A DNA stretch of 64,000 bases from an uncultured Clostridium sp. (lineage in GTDB: Bacteria; Bacillota; Clostridia; TANB77; CAG-508): assembly GCA_947651825.1 (NCBI GenBank), contig CANTAQ010000002.1:1-64000 (forward strand), read 5' to 3'. Below the pieces are notes generated by a model that had not been told where the DNA came from, ran no database searches, and worked only from the letters and a program-made list of their open reading frames with translations. The translations under genes were made by a program, and so were the position numbers. Below, one piece after another: positions 8,702 to 18,149 of the stretch. Each line of letters starts with the position of its first letter. Positions within the stretch are counted from its first letter, which is position 1.

Positions 8702-9241
8702 ATGAAAGAAAAATGTGTTATAAAAAGATCATGTAGTTTTTATATAAGTGATATGCATTTTGCAACAATGCTAATGCCATTTATAAAAAAACAAGTAGAA
8801 AATAAAATAAACGTTACCACATTTTTAGAAAATAATTATTCAAACAATATAGAACTAGTTTTAGCAAGAATGAAACTACAAGAAGAACAAAAGAAACAAA
8901 TATTAAACATTAACTGGAAAGAAAATAAAAATAACAAATATTCAAATATAGATAAACTATTAAAAAACAACATATTAAAAGGTAAAGAAAATGTAATAAT
9001 TATAAATGGAAAAAAAGAGTATCTTGAAATAATAAATGACATGGTAAGAAAATTTTTAGATAAAAATTCAAAAAAATATGAAGATACAACCATTTTTATA
9101 ATGGACTTTTATGAAGTTGGTACATTCAATGAAAATATAACTGAAATATTAAATAAGCATGAATTTATTTTTAATACATCAGGAGAACATAAAATAGAGG
9201 ATGTATTCGAAAGAAATATTTCAGAAGCAAAAGTAAATTAG
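8702..9241 (+). CDS. Unknown 179-residue protein, possibly sporulation-linked
   Basis: I do not recognise a family. The protein is soluble-looking, Lys/Asn/Glu-rich, with no signal peptide or obvious membrane segment. It begins KEKCVIKRSCSFYISDMHFA and ends in a region with ITEILNKHEFIFNT. It has its own SigA promoter, a Spo0A-box-like site 28 nt upstream of the -35 start, GGAGG, and a strong terminator, so it is a well-formed single-gene unit. Divergence from spoIIR and the putative Spo0A box hint at control by sporulation entry, which is inference. Confidence 0.7.
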   Translation: MKEKCVIKRSCSFYISDMHFATMLMPFIKKQVENKINVTTFLENNYSNNIELVLARMKLQEEQKKQILNINWKENKNNKYSNIDKLLKNNILKGKENVIIINGKKEYLEIINDMVRKFLDKNSKKYEDTTIFIMDFYEVGTFNENITEILNKHEFIFNTSGEHKIEDVFERNISEAKVN

Positions 9242-9250
9242 TAAAAAAAT

Positions 9251-9297
9251 AAAAGGAATTAAAATAAGCGCAAAATGTTTATTTTAATTCCTTTTTA
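9251..9297 (+). terminator. Rho-independent terminator
   Basis: Long stem AAAAGGAATTAAAATAA / TTATTTTAATTCCTTTT followed by T residues. Confidence 0.8.
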
Positions 9298-9384
9298 CTA
9301 TAAGTCAAGATAAAAAGCTTATCAATAATTTGACTAATAATAAAATATGATATATATTTGGTAATATAAAAAGGAGGGGTTTTT

Positions 9385-10630
9385 TTGGAAGAAAAATATT
9401 ATGAAGCAGAAAAAGTTTTACAAAAATATCATCAAGAACATTTGCTAAAGTCATATGAGAACTTAAATAATCAAAAAAAGGAAGAACTTCTTAGGGAAAT
9501 ACTAACTATAGACTTTGAACAAGTAGAAAATTTATATAAAGGAATTAATAACATACAAAAAAACAATGCAGAGAAGAAAATTGAACCAATAGAATATGTG
9601 GATGAAGCAAAATTAACAGAAGAACAGATAAATATGTATAAACAAAAAGGAAAAGAAGTCTTAAAATCAGCTAAGTATGCAGTAATTATAATGGCAGGAG
9701 GTCAGGGAACAAGACTTCGGACACAATGGACCTAAAGGAACTTTCAAATTGGGAATAGAGCCAGATAAATCTTTATTTGAGATTTTATGTGAAAAACTAA
9801 AAAAAGTACAAGCAGAATACAATGTAGTAACACCATGGTACATTATGACGAGTAGAGAAAACAATGAAGAAACAGTAAAATTTTTTGAAGAAAACGATTA
9901 CTTTAATTATCCTAAAGAAGCAGTAAAATTCTTCAAACAAGGGGAACTTCCGATGATGGATAAAAGTGGAAAAATCTTTTTGACAGAGGAAGGACTAATA
10001 AAAGAAGCTGCTGATGGTCATGGGGGTATTTTTGAAGCAATGTTTAAGAATAACGTTGTAGAAGACTTAAAACAAAAAAATATAGAATGGGTATTCATAG
10101 GTCCAATAGATAATCCATTAGTTCAAATGACAGATGAGCTAATGTTAGGATTTTCTGTTGAAGAAGGTGTACTAGCAACAGGAAAATCTATAGTAAAGGC
10201 AAATCCTCAAGAAAAAGTTGGCGTGTTTTGTAAGAAAAATGGTAGACCAAGTGTTGTAGAATATACAGAGATTACACAAGAAATGGCTGAAGAAACAGAT
10301 GAAAATGGAGAATTAAAATTTGGAGAATCACACCTTAATTGTAATTTGTTTAATATAAAAGCTATAGAAAAAATAGGAAATGAAAAATTGCCATATCATG
10401 CAGCATTAAAAAAAGCGACATATATGGATGAAAATGGAAATATAATAGTTCCAACAGAACCAAATGGATATAAATTTGAAAGTTTTATTTTTGATGCTTT
10501 TGAAAAGATAGACAAAATGGGGATTTTAAGAGGTAAAAGAGAAAATGAATTTGCACCAGTAAAAAATGCAGAAGGAGTAGATAGTCCAGAAACTGCGAGA
10601 GAATTATATAAAAAATATTATGGAATTTAA
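9385..10630 (+). CDS. UDP-sugar (UDP-GlcNAc type) pyrophosphorylase, one +1 frameshift at CGG
   Basis: UDPGP/UAP1-type nucleotidyltransferase forming a UDP-sugar from UTP and sugar-1-phosphate. Frame 1 covers 9385-9717 and ends in the nucleotide-binding motif MAGGQGTRL; frame 2 resumes with G-HNGPKGTFKLGI. Skipping C9718 joins them exactly at the Gly of GTRLG and gives about 414 residues. Without the shift translation stops at 9735 after 116 residues. The start is TTG 9385, 5 nt after GGAGGGG. The phosphosugar mutase follows directly, so the pair likely feeds cell-wall or capsule sugar synthesis. One of eight genes with the same CGG break. Confidence 0.85.
9718..9721 (+). other. CGGA recoding site in the UDP-sugar pyrophosphorylase
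   Basis: Reading CTT|CGG in frame 0 leads to a stop. Skipping C9718 gives CTT|GGA|CAC and encodes the conserved Gly112 of GTRLG. Confidence 0.8.
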
Positions 10631-10640
10631 GGAGAAAACT

Positions 10641-12362
10641 ATGGAAAGATATCAAGAAAAGTTTGAAGAATGGTATAATAATAACTTATTTGATGAAGAA
10701 ACAAAAAAAGAATTAGAAACTATAAAAAACAATGAAAATGAGAAAAAAGAGAGATTTTATAAAGATTTAGAATTTGGAACAGCAGGATTAAGAGGAATAG
10801 TAGGAGTAGGAACAAACAGAATGAATAAATATACAGTGGGAAAAGCTACTCAAGGGTTGGCAGAATACATAATAAAAAAAGGAGGACAGGAAAGAGGAGT
10901 GGCAATTGCTTATGACTCTAGACATATGTCAACAGAATTTAGTGAGCAAGCAGCATTAATATTAAATGCAAATGGAATTAAAACATATATATTTGAAAAC
11001 TTAAAACCAACACCAGAATTATCTTTTGCTGTCAGAAGCTTTAAAACAATAGCAGGAATAGTAGTAACAGCAAGTCACAATCCGCCAAAATATAATGGAT
11101 ATAAAGTATATTGGGAAGATGGAGGGCAAATTACAGAACCAATAGACCAAGAAATTATAACAGAAGTAAATAACATAACTGACTTTTCAAAAATTAAAAC
11201 AATATCAAAAGAAGAAGCAATTCAAAAAGGATTATTTAATGTTATTGATAAAGACTTTGATAATAAATATATAGAAGAAATACAAACAAATATAATTAAC
11301 CCAGAAGCGATAAAAAAAGCAGCAGATACATTAAAAGTAGTATATACACCATTACATGGAACAGGAGGAAAAATAGCAAAAAAATTATTTGAAAGTATGG
11401 GATTAAAAAATGTATATATAGTAAAAGAGCAAGAAGAGCCAAATGGTGATTTCCCAACAGTAAGTTATCCAAATCCAGAAGATCCAAAAGCATTTGAATA
11501 TGCACTAAAATTAGCAAATGAAGTAGATGCAGACTTGGTTTTAGCAAATGATCCAGATGCAGATAGAATAGGAATATTTGTAAAACATAATGGAGAATAT
11601 GTAGCATTAAACGGAAATATGATAGGATTAGTTATTGCAGAATATATGATATCACAGAAAAAAGAAAAAGGTTTACTTCCAAATAATCCAGCATTAATAA
11701 AAACAATAGTATCATCAAACATGACAAATAGAATATGTGATTATTATGGAATAAAAATGTATGAAGTATTAACTGGATTTAAAAATATAGCAGCAAAAAT
11801 AAAAAAATTCGAAACAGAAAATACATATAACAACATAATGGGATTTGAAGAAAGTTATGGATGCTTAATAGGAAATCATGCAAGAGATAAAGATGGAATA
11901 ATAGCAGACATGATGCTTTGTGAAATTGCTGCATACTATAAATTACAAGGATTAACAATATGGGATGCATTATTAAAAATGTATGAAAAATATGGATATT
12001 ATCTAGAAGGTCAAATTCCAGTAACTTTAGAAGGAATTGATGGAGCAGAAAAAATACAAAATATGATGACAAAAATGAGAAATAATCCACCAACACATTT
12101 AGGAAAATATAAAGTATTAAAAATAATGGATTGCAGTACAAGCAAAGAAAAAGATATAGAAACAGGTAAAGAAATAGACATAGACTTACCAAAATCAAAT
12201 GTATTAAGATATTCATTAGAAAATGATTGCTGGTGCGCAGTAAGACCATCAGGAACAGAGCCAAAAATAAAATTCTATATGGGAGTACGTTCAAATAGTT
12301 TAAAAGAAGCTAAAAAAGACTTAAATGATTTAACAGAAGTAATGAGAGAATATACAAAATAA
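10641..12362 (+). CDS. Phosphoglucomutase/phosphomannomutase family enzyme
   Basis: 573 residues of the alpha-D-phosphohexomutase family, interconverting 6- and 1-phosphates of hexoses. The phosphoserine loop TASHNPPKYNGYK, the metal loop NDPDADRIG and the C-terminal phosphate-binding motif RPSGTEPKIKFY are all intact. The long form resembles PgcA of Firmicutes. ATG 10641 follows AAGGAG; an in-frame ATG at 10620 overlaps the preceding gene and lacks a site. It is translationally close to the UDP-sugar pyrophosphorylase, giving a route from sugar-6-phosphate to UDP-sugar. Confidence 0.9.
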   Translation: MERYQEKFEEWYNNNLFDEETKKELETIKNNENEKKERFYKDLEFGTAGLRGIVGVGTNRMNKYTVGKATQGLAEYIIKKGGQERGVAIAYDSRHMSTEFSEQAALILNANGIKTYIFENLKPTPELSFAVRSFKTIAGIVVTASHNPPKYNGYKVYWEDGGQITEPIDQEIITEVNNITDFSKIKTISKEEAIQKGLFNVIDKDFDNKYIEEIQTNIINPEAIKKAADTLKVVYTPLHGTGGKIAKKLFESMGLKNVYIVKEQEEPNGDFPTVSYPNPEDPKAFEYALKLANEVDADLVLANDPDADRIGIFVKHNGEYVALNGNMIGLVIAEYMISQKKEKGLLPNNPALIKTIVSSNMTNRICDYYGIKMYEVLTGFKNIAAKIKKFETENTYNNIMGFEESYGCLIGNHARDKDGIIADMMLCEIAAYYKLQGLTIWDALLKMYEKYGYYLEGQIPVTLEGIDGAEKIQNMMTKMRNNPPTHLGKYKVLKIMDCSTSKEKDIETGKEIDIDLPKSNVLRYSLENDCWCAVRPSGTEPKIKFYMGVRSNSLKEAKKDLNDLTEVMREYTK

Positions 12363-12367
12363 ACAGT

Positions 12368-12410
12368 AAAGAGACATTAATTAAAAAATAAATGTCTCTT
12401 TAATTATTAT
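12368..12410 (+). terminator. Terminator after the phosphohexomutase gene
   Basis: Stem AAAGAGACATT/AATGTCTCTTT followed by a T/A-rich tail. Confidence 0.65.
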
Positions 12411-12472
12411 AATTTTTAGATATTCATAAAAATTATTGTTAAAGCTAAAGTCATTTAGATAGTTATATCAAT

Positions 12473-12501
12473 GGAGAGGACTAGAAATTCCAGTCCTCTC
12501 C
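12473..12501. terminator. Strong hairpin between convergent genes
   Basis: Perfect 10-bp stem GGAGAGGACT/AGTCCTCTCC, 9-nt loop, between the phosphohexomutase gene and ttcA. It lacks a clear T tail on either strand, so terminator function is only likely. Confidence 0.45.
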
Positions 12502-12517
12502 ACTAAAAATTTATAAA

Positions 12518-13229
12518 TTATGTTTTCCAACCTTTAATATCACTTCTTTTAATGGCACCATAAATATTAGTTTTAACATTAGGAATATCTTTTTGAATTG
12601 TATGAATTAAATTTTTTATATCCTCTCTTTTGGAAGTCCCATCCATAGGGCAACACTTATTCATAACTTCAATATTATTTTTTTTAACGAAGGTTTTGAT
12701 ACTCTTTTCAGGAGCATAGATTAAAGGTCTAATTAATGTAATTCCGTGAACGATCCATAAAACTTACAGGTGCAAAAGTTCCGATAGAACCACCATATAA
12801 TAGATTTAAAAAGAATGTTTCTAAAACGTCATCTTCATTATGACCTAAAGCAATTTTATTACAATTTTCTCTAATTGCAACACTATTTAAAATTCCTCTC
12901 CTTAAATTTGCACAAAGAGAACAAGGATTTTTTTCTTGTCTAATATCAAAAACAATTTCCTTGATATGAGTTTTTTCCTCAATATATTGAACTCCAATAT
13001 TTTTGCAAGTAGTTTCCAAAAAATCAGAATTAAAAAAGTCAAATCCAGGATTAATACTAACAGCGATAAGTTCGAATTTTTTATCATAAAACCTTTGTAG
13101 AGCTTTTAATCCCATAAGTAAAGTAATAGAGTCTTTACCGCCAGACAAACCAACAGCAATTTTATCCCCATCAGAAATCATATTATAATCATCAACAGCT
13201 TTTCGAATATAGCTTAACATTCTTTGCAT
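12518..13229 (-). CDS. ttcA: TtcA-like tRNA 2-thiolation protein, one +1 frameshift at CGG
   Basis: PP-loop ATPase of the TtcA/TtuA type that thiolates tRNA (2-thiocytidine 32 in the best-known member). The ATP motif GLSGGKDS is near residue 30 and the CSLC cysteine pair supports an Fe-S cluster. Frame 0 breaks after SFMDRS; skipping C12746 gives Gly162 and continues ITLIRPLIYAPEKSI to a stop at 12518, about 236 residues in all, with a family-typical C-terminus. The gene is 3 nt downstream of a YgjV-like membrane gene on the same strand. The frameshift is of the same kind as in seven other genes here. Confidence 0.83.
12743..12746 (-). other. CGGA recoding site in ttcA
   Basis: Minus-strand TCA|CGG in frame 0 reaches a stop within a few codons; skipping the C gives TCA|GGA|ATT, a Gly followed by the conserved TLIRPL stretch. 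Confidence 0.8.
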
Positions 13230-13232
13230 AAC

Positions 13233-13754
13233 TTAATTCACTTCACTTTCTCTTTTTGAATAAGATCTAATAATTGCAATAACAGCAGAAGATATTTCGA
13301 AAACATTACCAGCTAAATTAATATAGGCACCAACAATAAAATTATAAATAGCAAGAAAAATTGCTGCAATCAAGCATGAAATACAGATAATACGAGTACT
13401 TTTTTGCCAAGAAGAAACTGTAAACAAAAGAGCGGCAATAATAGGTACAAAATCTAATAATGTTTTACAATTCATTAAAGCTAAAACTAAAATTGCAGAT
13501 ACAAATACAGCTAAGAGCCATAAAGGAGTAGTTTTTTTCTTTTTACTATCTATTCCAAAAATATAACATCTAACAATAGAAACAAGATTCATAGAAGCCG
13601 CAGAAAAAAGACCTAGCATAAAATACTGCAAACCATAAAGAACATTTGATATTAATTGCAAAAAAAGCATTTTATATTTTTGGCTAAGCTGCAAGCTAAT
13701 AACCCAAATAATTAAAGCAATTGCACCTAAAATATGTGGTAAAAAATCTATCAT
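13233..13754 (-). CDS. YgjV-like inner membrane protein
   Basis: About 173 residues with five or six hydrophobic helices. The opening MIDFLPHILGAIALIIWVIS and the paired-helix pattern resemble the YgjV family of small bacterial membrane proteins of unknown function. ATG 13754 is set by GGAGGG just upstream; a longer in-frame extension lacks a ribosome site. It probably shares a transcript with ttcA. Role unknown. Confidence 0.7.
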   Translation of the reverse strand: MIDFLPHILGAIALIIWVISLQLSQKYKMLFLQLISNVLYGLQYFMLGLFSAASMNLVSIVRCYIFGIDSKKKKTTPLWLLAVFVSAILVLALMNCKTLLDFVPIIAALLFTVSSWQKSTRIICISCLIAAIFLAIYNFIVGAYINLAGNVFEISSAVIAIIRSYSKRESEVN

Positions 13755-13857
13755 TATAACCCTCCAAAAAGTAATTTTCATAAACAATATACAACAAAAT
13801 ATGGTATTTGTAAATATATGGACAAAATATAACAAGAACATTTATTCGTTAAAGTGC

Positions 13858-13886
13858 TTGAAAAGTTTTATGTCGTATGATAAAAT
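13858..13886 (+). promoter_or_regulatory. Promoter of the murF-ddl-yqeK operon
   Basis: TTGAAA (13858-13863), 17 nt, TAAAAT (13881-13886). Confidence 0.55.
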
Positions 13887-13998
13887 TACAAAAATATTAT
13901 AAATTTTTTAAAACTATTTAAAAATATAAGAAAATACGATAAAATAAGAACATTGATGAAGACAAACGAATATGATAAAAAAAGGAGAAAAGTTGTAA

Positions 13999-15393
13999 AT
14001 GAGAAAAAATGAAATATTTACAGAAACAATAGAAAGAATTTGTGAAGGAAAAATAATAAACAAAGGAAATGAAATCTTCTTTAGTCATTTCTGTAATGAT
14101 ACAAGGGAGATAAAAAAAGGCGATATATTTATTTCTATAAAACCAGAAAATGGAACTGATGGGACAAAATATATCATAGAAGCATTTGAAAAAGGTGCAA
14201 CAGGATGTCTTACAGAATATGAACTTTCAGAAGAAATTAAACAAAAATATAGAGAAAAAACAATAATAAAAGTAAAGAATAGTATAAAAGCTATACAAGA
14301 TTTAGCAGAATATAAGAGAAGTTTATATAATATTCCAGTTATTGGAATTACAGGAAGTGTAGGTAAAACAACAACAAAAGAAATGATAGGAGCAGTGTTA
14401 TCAAAAAAATATAAAACAGCAAAAAATAGGGGAAATTACAATAATCATATAGGCGTTCCACTTACAATATTAGATTGGGAAGATGATATTGAAGCAGCAA
14501 TAGTAGAAATGGGAATGAACCATTTAGGAGAAATAAGAGAATTAACAAATATTGCAAAACCAACAATAGCAGTAATAACAAATGTCGGAACTGCACATAT
14601 CGGATTCCTGGGTTCAAGAGAAAACATATTAAAAGCAAAATTAGAAATATTAGAAGGATTACCAAAGGAAGGAAAAGTAATCATAAATAATGACAATGAT
14701 ATGTTAAATAAGGCAGAAATAAAATATGAAAAAATAACATATGGAATTGAAACAGAAAGCATGTATAATGCACAAGAAATATTTATAGATGAAGAAAGCA
14801 CAGAATATGTAACAGAAATAGAAGGTAAAAAATATAAGATATTTATACCAGCTTCAGGAAAACATTTTGTATGGAATAGTATGTGTGCAATAGTAGTAGG
14901 AAAAATACTAAATGTAGAATTTGGTAAAATGATAGAAGCATTGAGTAATTTTGAAAACACTGGAAAAAGAATAGAAATAAAAGAAATAAATAATATAAAA
15001 ATGATAAGTGATTATTATAATGCAAATTATGATTCAGTAAAAGCAGCACTAGAAGTTCTGGATAAAATAACTGCAAAAAGAAAAGTTGCTATATTAGGAG
15101 ACATGAGAGAATTAGGTGAATATGAAGAAGAATTACATAGAAATGTAGGAAAAGAAATAATAAAAAATAAAATAGATGTATTAATAACTGTGGGAGATTT
15201 AGCAAAATATGTATCAAAAGAGGCAGAAGAATTAGGGTTAAAACAAACATACAAATTTAATACAAATGAAGAATGTATAAAAGAATTAAATAATATAATA
15301 AAAAAAGAAGATGCAATATTGATAAAAGCATCAAAAGCAATGCATTTTGAGAAAATAGCGGAAAGTATAGAGGAGGCAGGAATGTATGAGTAA
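13999..15393 (+). CDS. murF: UDP-MurNAc-tripeptide:D-Ala-D-Ala ligase MurF
   Basis: Mur-ligase that adds D-Ala-D-Ala to UDP-MurNAc-tripeptide using ATP. The P-loop GITGSVGKTTTKEMI lies near residue 118; EMGMNHLGEIREL and the C-terminal ILGDMRELGEYEEELHR mark MurF. 464 residues, normal length. It overlaps ddl by 8 nt, so the enzyme making D-Ala-D-Ala and the one using it are translationally coupled. Confidence 0.94.
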   Translation: MRKNEIFTETIERICEGKIINKGNEIFFSHFCNDTREIKKGDIFISIKPENGTDGTKYIIEAFEKGATGCLTEYELSEEIKQKYREKTIIKVKNSIKAIQDLAEYKRSLYNIPVIGITGSVGKTTTKEMIGAVLSKKYKTAKNRGNYNNHIGVPLTILDWEDDIEAAIVEMGMNHLGEIRELTNIAKPTIAVITNVGTAHIGFLGSRENILKAKLEILEGLPKEGKVIINNDNDMLNKAEIKYEKITYGIETESMYNAQEIFIDEESTEYVTEIEGKKYKIFIPASGKHFVWNSMCAIVVGKILNVEFGKMIEALSNFENTGKRIEIKEINNIKMISDYYNANYDSVKAALEVLDKITAKRKVAILGDMRELGEYEEELHRNVGKEIIKNKIDVLITVGDLAKYVSKEAEELGLKQTYKFNTNEECIKELNNIIKKEDAILIKASKAMHFEKIAESIEEAGMYE

Positions 15394-16432
15394 GAAAAAA
15401 GTAGGGATTATTTTTGGAGGAATATCAACAGAACATGATGTATCTGTAGTATCAGGTACAGATATAATGAGAAATATAGATAAAGAAAAATATGAAGTGA
15501 TTCCCATTTATATAGATGAACAAGGAACTTGGCATGAATATAAATTAACAGATCAAATCTTTAAAGTAGGAGATAAAATAACAGATAAAAAGCCAATAGA
15601 AAATATTTGCGAATATTTAAAAAAAGTAGATGTTATATTTCCAGTACTACATGGATTAGGAGGAGAAGATGGCACTATACAAGGAATGTTGGAACTATTG
15701 AAAATACCATATGTAGGTTCAAAAGTATTAGGATCAAGTATTTGTATGGATAAAGTATATGCAAAAATAATATTTGAAAAAGCAGGATTATTACAAACTA
15801 AATATTTATATATAAGAAAATATAAAGAGGAATATATATATGTAAAACAAGACTTTGAAGAAGAAAAATATACAACAGACGAAATTGCGGAAATCGCAGA
15901 AAAACAATTAAAATATCCAATGTTTATAAAACCATCAAACTCAGGATCTTCAGTAGGAATAAGTAAAGCTACTAATAAAGAAGAATTAAAAAAAGCAATA
16001 GAATATGCAGCACAATTTGACAAAAAAATATTAATAGAAGAAGGAATAAATGCAAGAGAGATAGAATGTGCAGTATTAGGAAATGAAGAATTAACAGCAT
16101 CTATATTAGGAGAAGTATTAGCTGCGGACACATTTTATAGCTTTGATGCAAAATATATGAATCAAGAATCAAGAACAGAAATGCCTGCAAAATTATCAGA
16201 AAAACTAACAAAACAAGTGCAAGAATTAGCAAAAAAAGCATATAAAGCAGCAGACTGTAGAGGACTATCAAGAGTAGACTTTTTTGTAGATGATAAAACC
16301 GAAAAAATATATATCAATGAAATAAATACAATTCCAGGATTTACACAAATAAGTATGTATCCTAAATTATTAGAAAAGACAGGAATACCATATAAAGAAA
16401 TATTAACAAAATTAATAGAATTAGCGGAATAA
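15386..16432 (+). CDS. ddl: D-alanine-D-alanine ligase
   Basis: ATP-grasp ligase, 348 residues, making D-Ala-D-Ala for MurF. Visible marks are GIIFGGISTEHDVSVVSG at the start, PVLHGLGGEDG, KPSNSGSSVGISK and the metal/substrate motif INEINTIPGFT near the end. It starts inside the murF stop region and is followed by a YqeK-type gene 11 nt later. Confidence 0.95.
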   Translation: MSKKKVGIIFGGISTEHDVSVVSGTDIMRNIDKEKYEVIPIYIDEQGTWHEYKLTDQIFKVGDKITDKKPIENICEYLKKVDVIFPVLHGLGGEDGTIQGMLELLKIPYVGSKVLGSSICMDKVYAKIIFEKAGLLQTKYLYIRKYKEEYIYVKQDFEEEKYTTDEIAEIAEKQLKYPMFIKPSNSGSSVGISKATNKEELKKAIEYAAQFDKKILIEEGINAREIECAVLGNEELTASILGEVLAADTFYSFDAKYMNQESRTEMPAKLSEKLTKQVQELAKKAYKAADCRGLSRVDFFVDDKTEKIYINEINTIPGFTQISMYPKLLEKTGIPYKEILTKLIELAE

Positions 16433-16443
16433 GAGGTAAAAAA

Positions 16444-17007
16444 ATGGAAATAGAAAAAATAATTAAAATAGTGGAAAGCAGGTTATCAGAAAAAAGATTT
16501 CATCATAGTAAATGCGTAATGGAAAGATGTGAACAGATAGCAAAACAAGTAAAATATGATGTTGAAATTGCAAAACAAGTAGGAATAGCACATGACATAG
16601 CTAAAGAAATACCAAACGAAGAAAAACTTGAATATGTAAAGACAAACAAAATAGAAATAGATGAAATAGAATTAAATAATCCAACATTATTACATGCGAA
16701 AATAGGAGCAGATATTTCAATAAAAGAATTTGGATTTTCAGAAGATATGGCAAAAGCAATAAGAGCACATACAACAGGAATAGAAAATATGAGTATTTTG
16801 GATAAAATACTCTTTATTGCGGATAGGACAAGCTGTGAGAGAGGATTTCCAGATATAGAATACTTAAATGGACTATTAGAAAAAAACATAGACGAAGCGG
16901 TACTATACATCTTTGATAAGAAAATAACCTTGCAAATAGAAAAAAAAGCACAAATGCATCCAGATACAATTATTGCAAGGAATTGGTTATTAAAAAATAT
17001 GGAATGA
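16444..17007 (+). CDS. yqeK: HD-domain Ap4A hydrolase, YqeK family
   Basis: 187 residues. The HD metal motif is seen as FHHSKCVMERC, then AHDIAKEIP, then IRAHTTG and DRTSCERGFPDIE, the pattern of YqeK, a symmetrical diadenosine-tetraphosphate hydrolase. It is third in the murF-ddl operon by spacing. Ap4A is a stress nucleotide; a link to wall synthesis is only positional. Confidence 0.85.
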   Translation: MEIEKIIKIVESRLSEKRFHHSKCVMERCEQIAKQVKYDVEIAKQVGIAHDIAKEIPNEEKLEYVKTNKIEIDEIELNNPTLLHAKIGADISIKEFGFSEDMAKAIRAHTTGIENMSILDKILFIADRTSCERGFPDIEYLNGLLEKNIDEAVLYIFDKKITLQIEKKAQMHPDTIIARNWLLKNME

Positions 17008-17066
17008 TATTTATTATTCAACTATACAGTTCCCCGAAAATGTAGAGGATTTGAAATGGAGGTAAT

Positions 17067-18134
17067 ATGAGATTTATACATATAGCGGACATGCACTTTG
17101 ATGCTCCTTTTGCGAATTTAAGCAAGCAAGAAGGAGTAGGAGATAAAAGACGAGTAGAGCAAAGACAAGTTTTTAGTGAGATAATTAGATATATAAAAAT
17201 ACAGGATATTCCATATCTATTTATTTCAGGAGATTTATATGAACATCAGTATGTAAGAAAAACAACAATAGAATATATAAACAATTTATTTAAAACCATA
17301 CCAGAAACAAAAATATTTATAAGTCCTGGCAATCATGATCCATATTTAAAAAAATCTTATTATAATGAATTTGAATGGAATGGAAATGTATATATTTTTA
17401 ATTCAGAAATCCAAAAATATGAATTTGAGGAAGTGGATATATATGGATTTGGATTCGAAGATTTTTATTGTGCAGACTCAAGAGTAGAAGAGATACAAAT
17501 AGAAAACAAAGAAAAATTAAATATACTAGTAACACATGGATCACTTAATGCAAGTCAAACATTAGATATGCAATATAATCCTATTAACGCAAGTAAAATA
17601 AAAAAGCAGGGATTTGACTATATTGCATTAGGGCATATACATAAACAGATAATAGAAGAAAATATAGTATATCCAGGATCTCCAATATCATTTGGATTTG
17701 ATGAATTGGGAGAACATGGAATGTTAGATGTAGAATTATCAAAAAATAAAATGGAAATAAATTTTGTAAGATTAGACGAAAGAGAATATATAGAAAAAGA
17801 ATTAGATATATCGGAAATATATTCGGAAGAAGAATTAATAGAAAAAATAGAAAATATAAAAACAGAAGAAAATAAATTATATAAAATAATTTTAATTGGA
17901 AATAAAAATATAGAAATAAATATAAATAAAATATTAAAAATAATAAATCAAAAAAATATATTAAAAATAAAAGATAAAACTAAAGTTGCATTCGATATAG
18001 AAAAAATAGAAAAAGAAAATAATATAAAAAGTTATTATTTGCAAGAAATAAAAAAAATAAAAGAGGAACAAGAATATACAGAAGAGGAGATAAAACAAGC
18101 AATAGAAATAGGACTGCGAATATTACAAAATTAA
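17067..18134 (+). CDS. Calcineurin-type DNA exonuclease, SbcD/YhaO-like
   Basis: 355 residues with the full metallophosphatase motif set: HIADMHFDAPF, ISGDLYEH, SPGNHDPY, THGS and LGHIHK. This is the nuclease subunit type of SbcCD/Mre11-Rad50. Its partner ATPase starts 15 nt downstream. The C-terminal half is Lys/Glu/Ile-rich with little recognisable domain. YhaO is the closest Firmicute type. Confidence 0.85.
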   Translation: MRFIHIADMHFDAPFANLSKQEGVGDKRRVEQRQVFSEIIRYIKIQDIPYLFISGDLYEHQYVRKTTIEYINNLFKTIPETKIFISPGNHDPYLKKSYYNEFEWNGNVYIFNSEIQKYEFEEVDIYGFGFEDFYCADSRVEEIQIENKEKLNILVTHGSLNASQTLDMQYNPINASKIKKQGFDYIALGHIHKQIIEENIVYPGSPISFGFDELGEHGMLDVELSKNKMEINFVRLDEREYIEKELDISEIYSEEELIEKIENIKTEENKLYKIILIGNKNIEININKILKIINQKNILKIKDKTKVAFDIEKIEKENNIKSYYLQEIKKIKEEQEYTEEEIKQAIEIGLRILQN

Positions 18135-18149
18135 AACAGGAGTGATTTT

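Noticed and set aside
9385..9735. Treating the eight broken genes as pseudogenes
   Set aside because: Each has one change only, always C before GGN in frame, and several (ffh, trmD) are essential or nearly so; both halves are otherwise well preserved.
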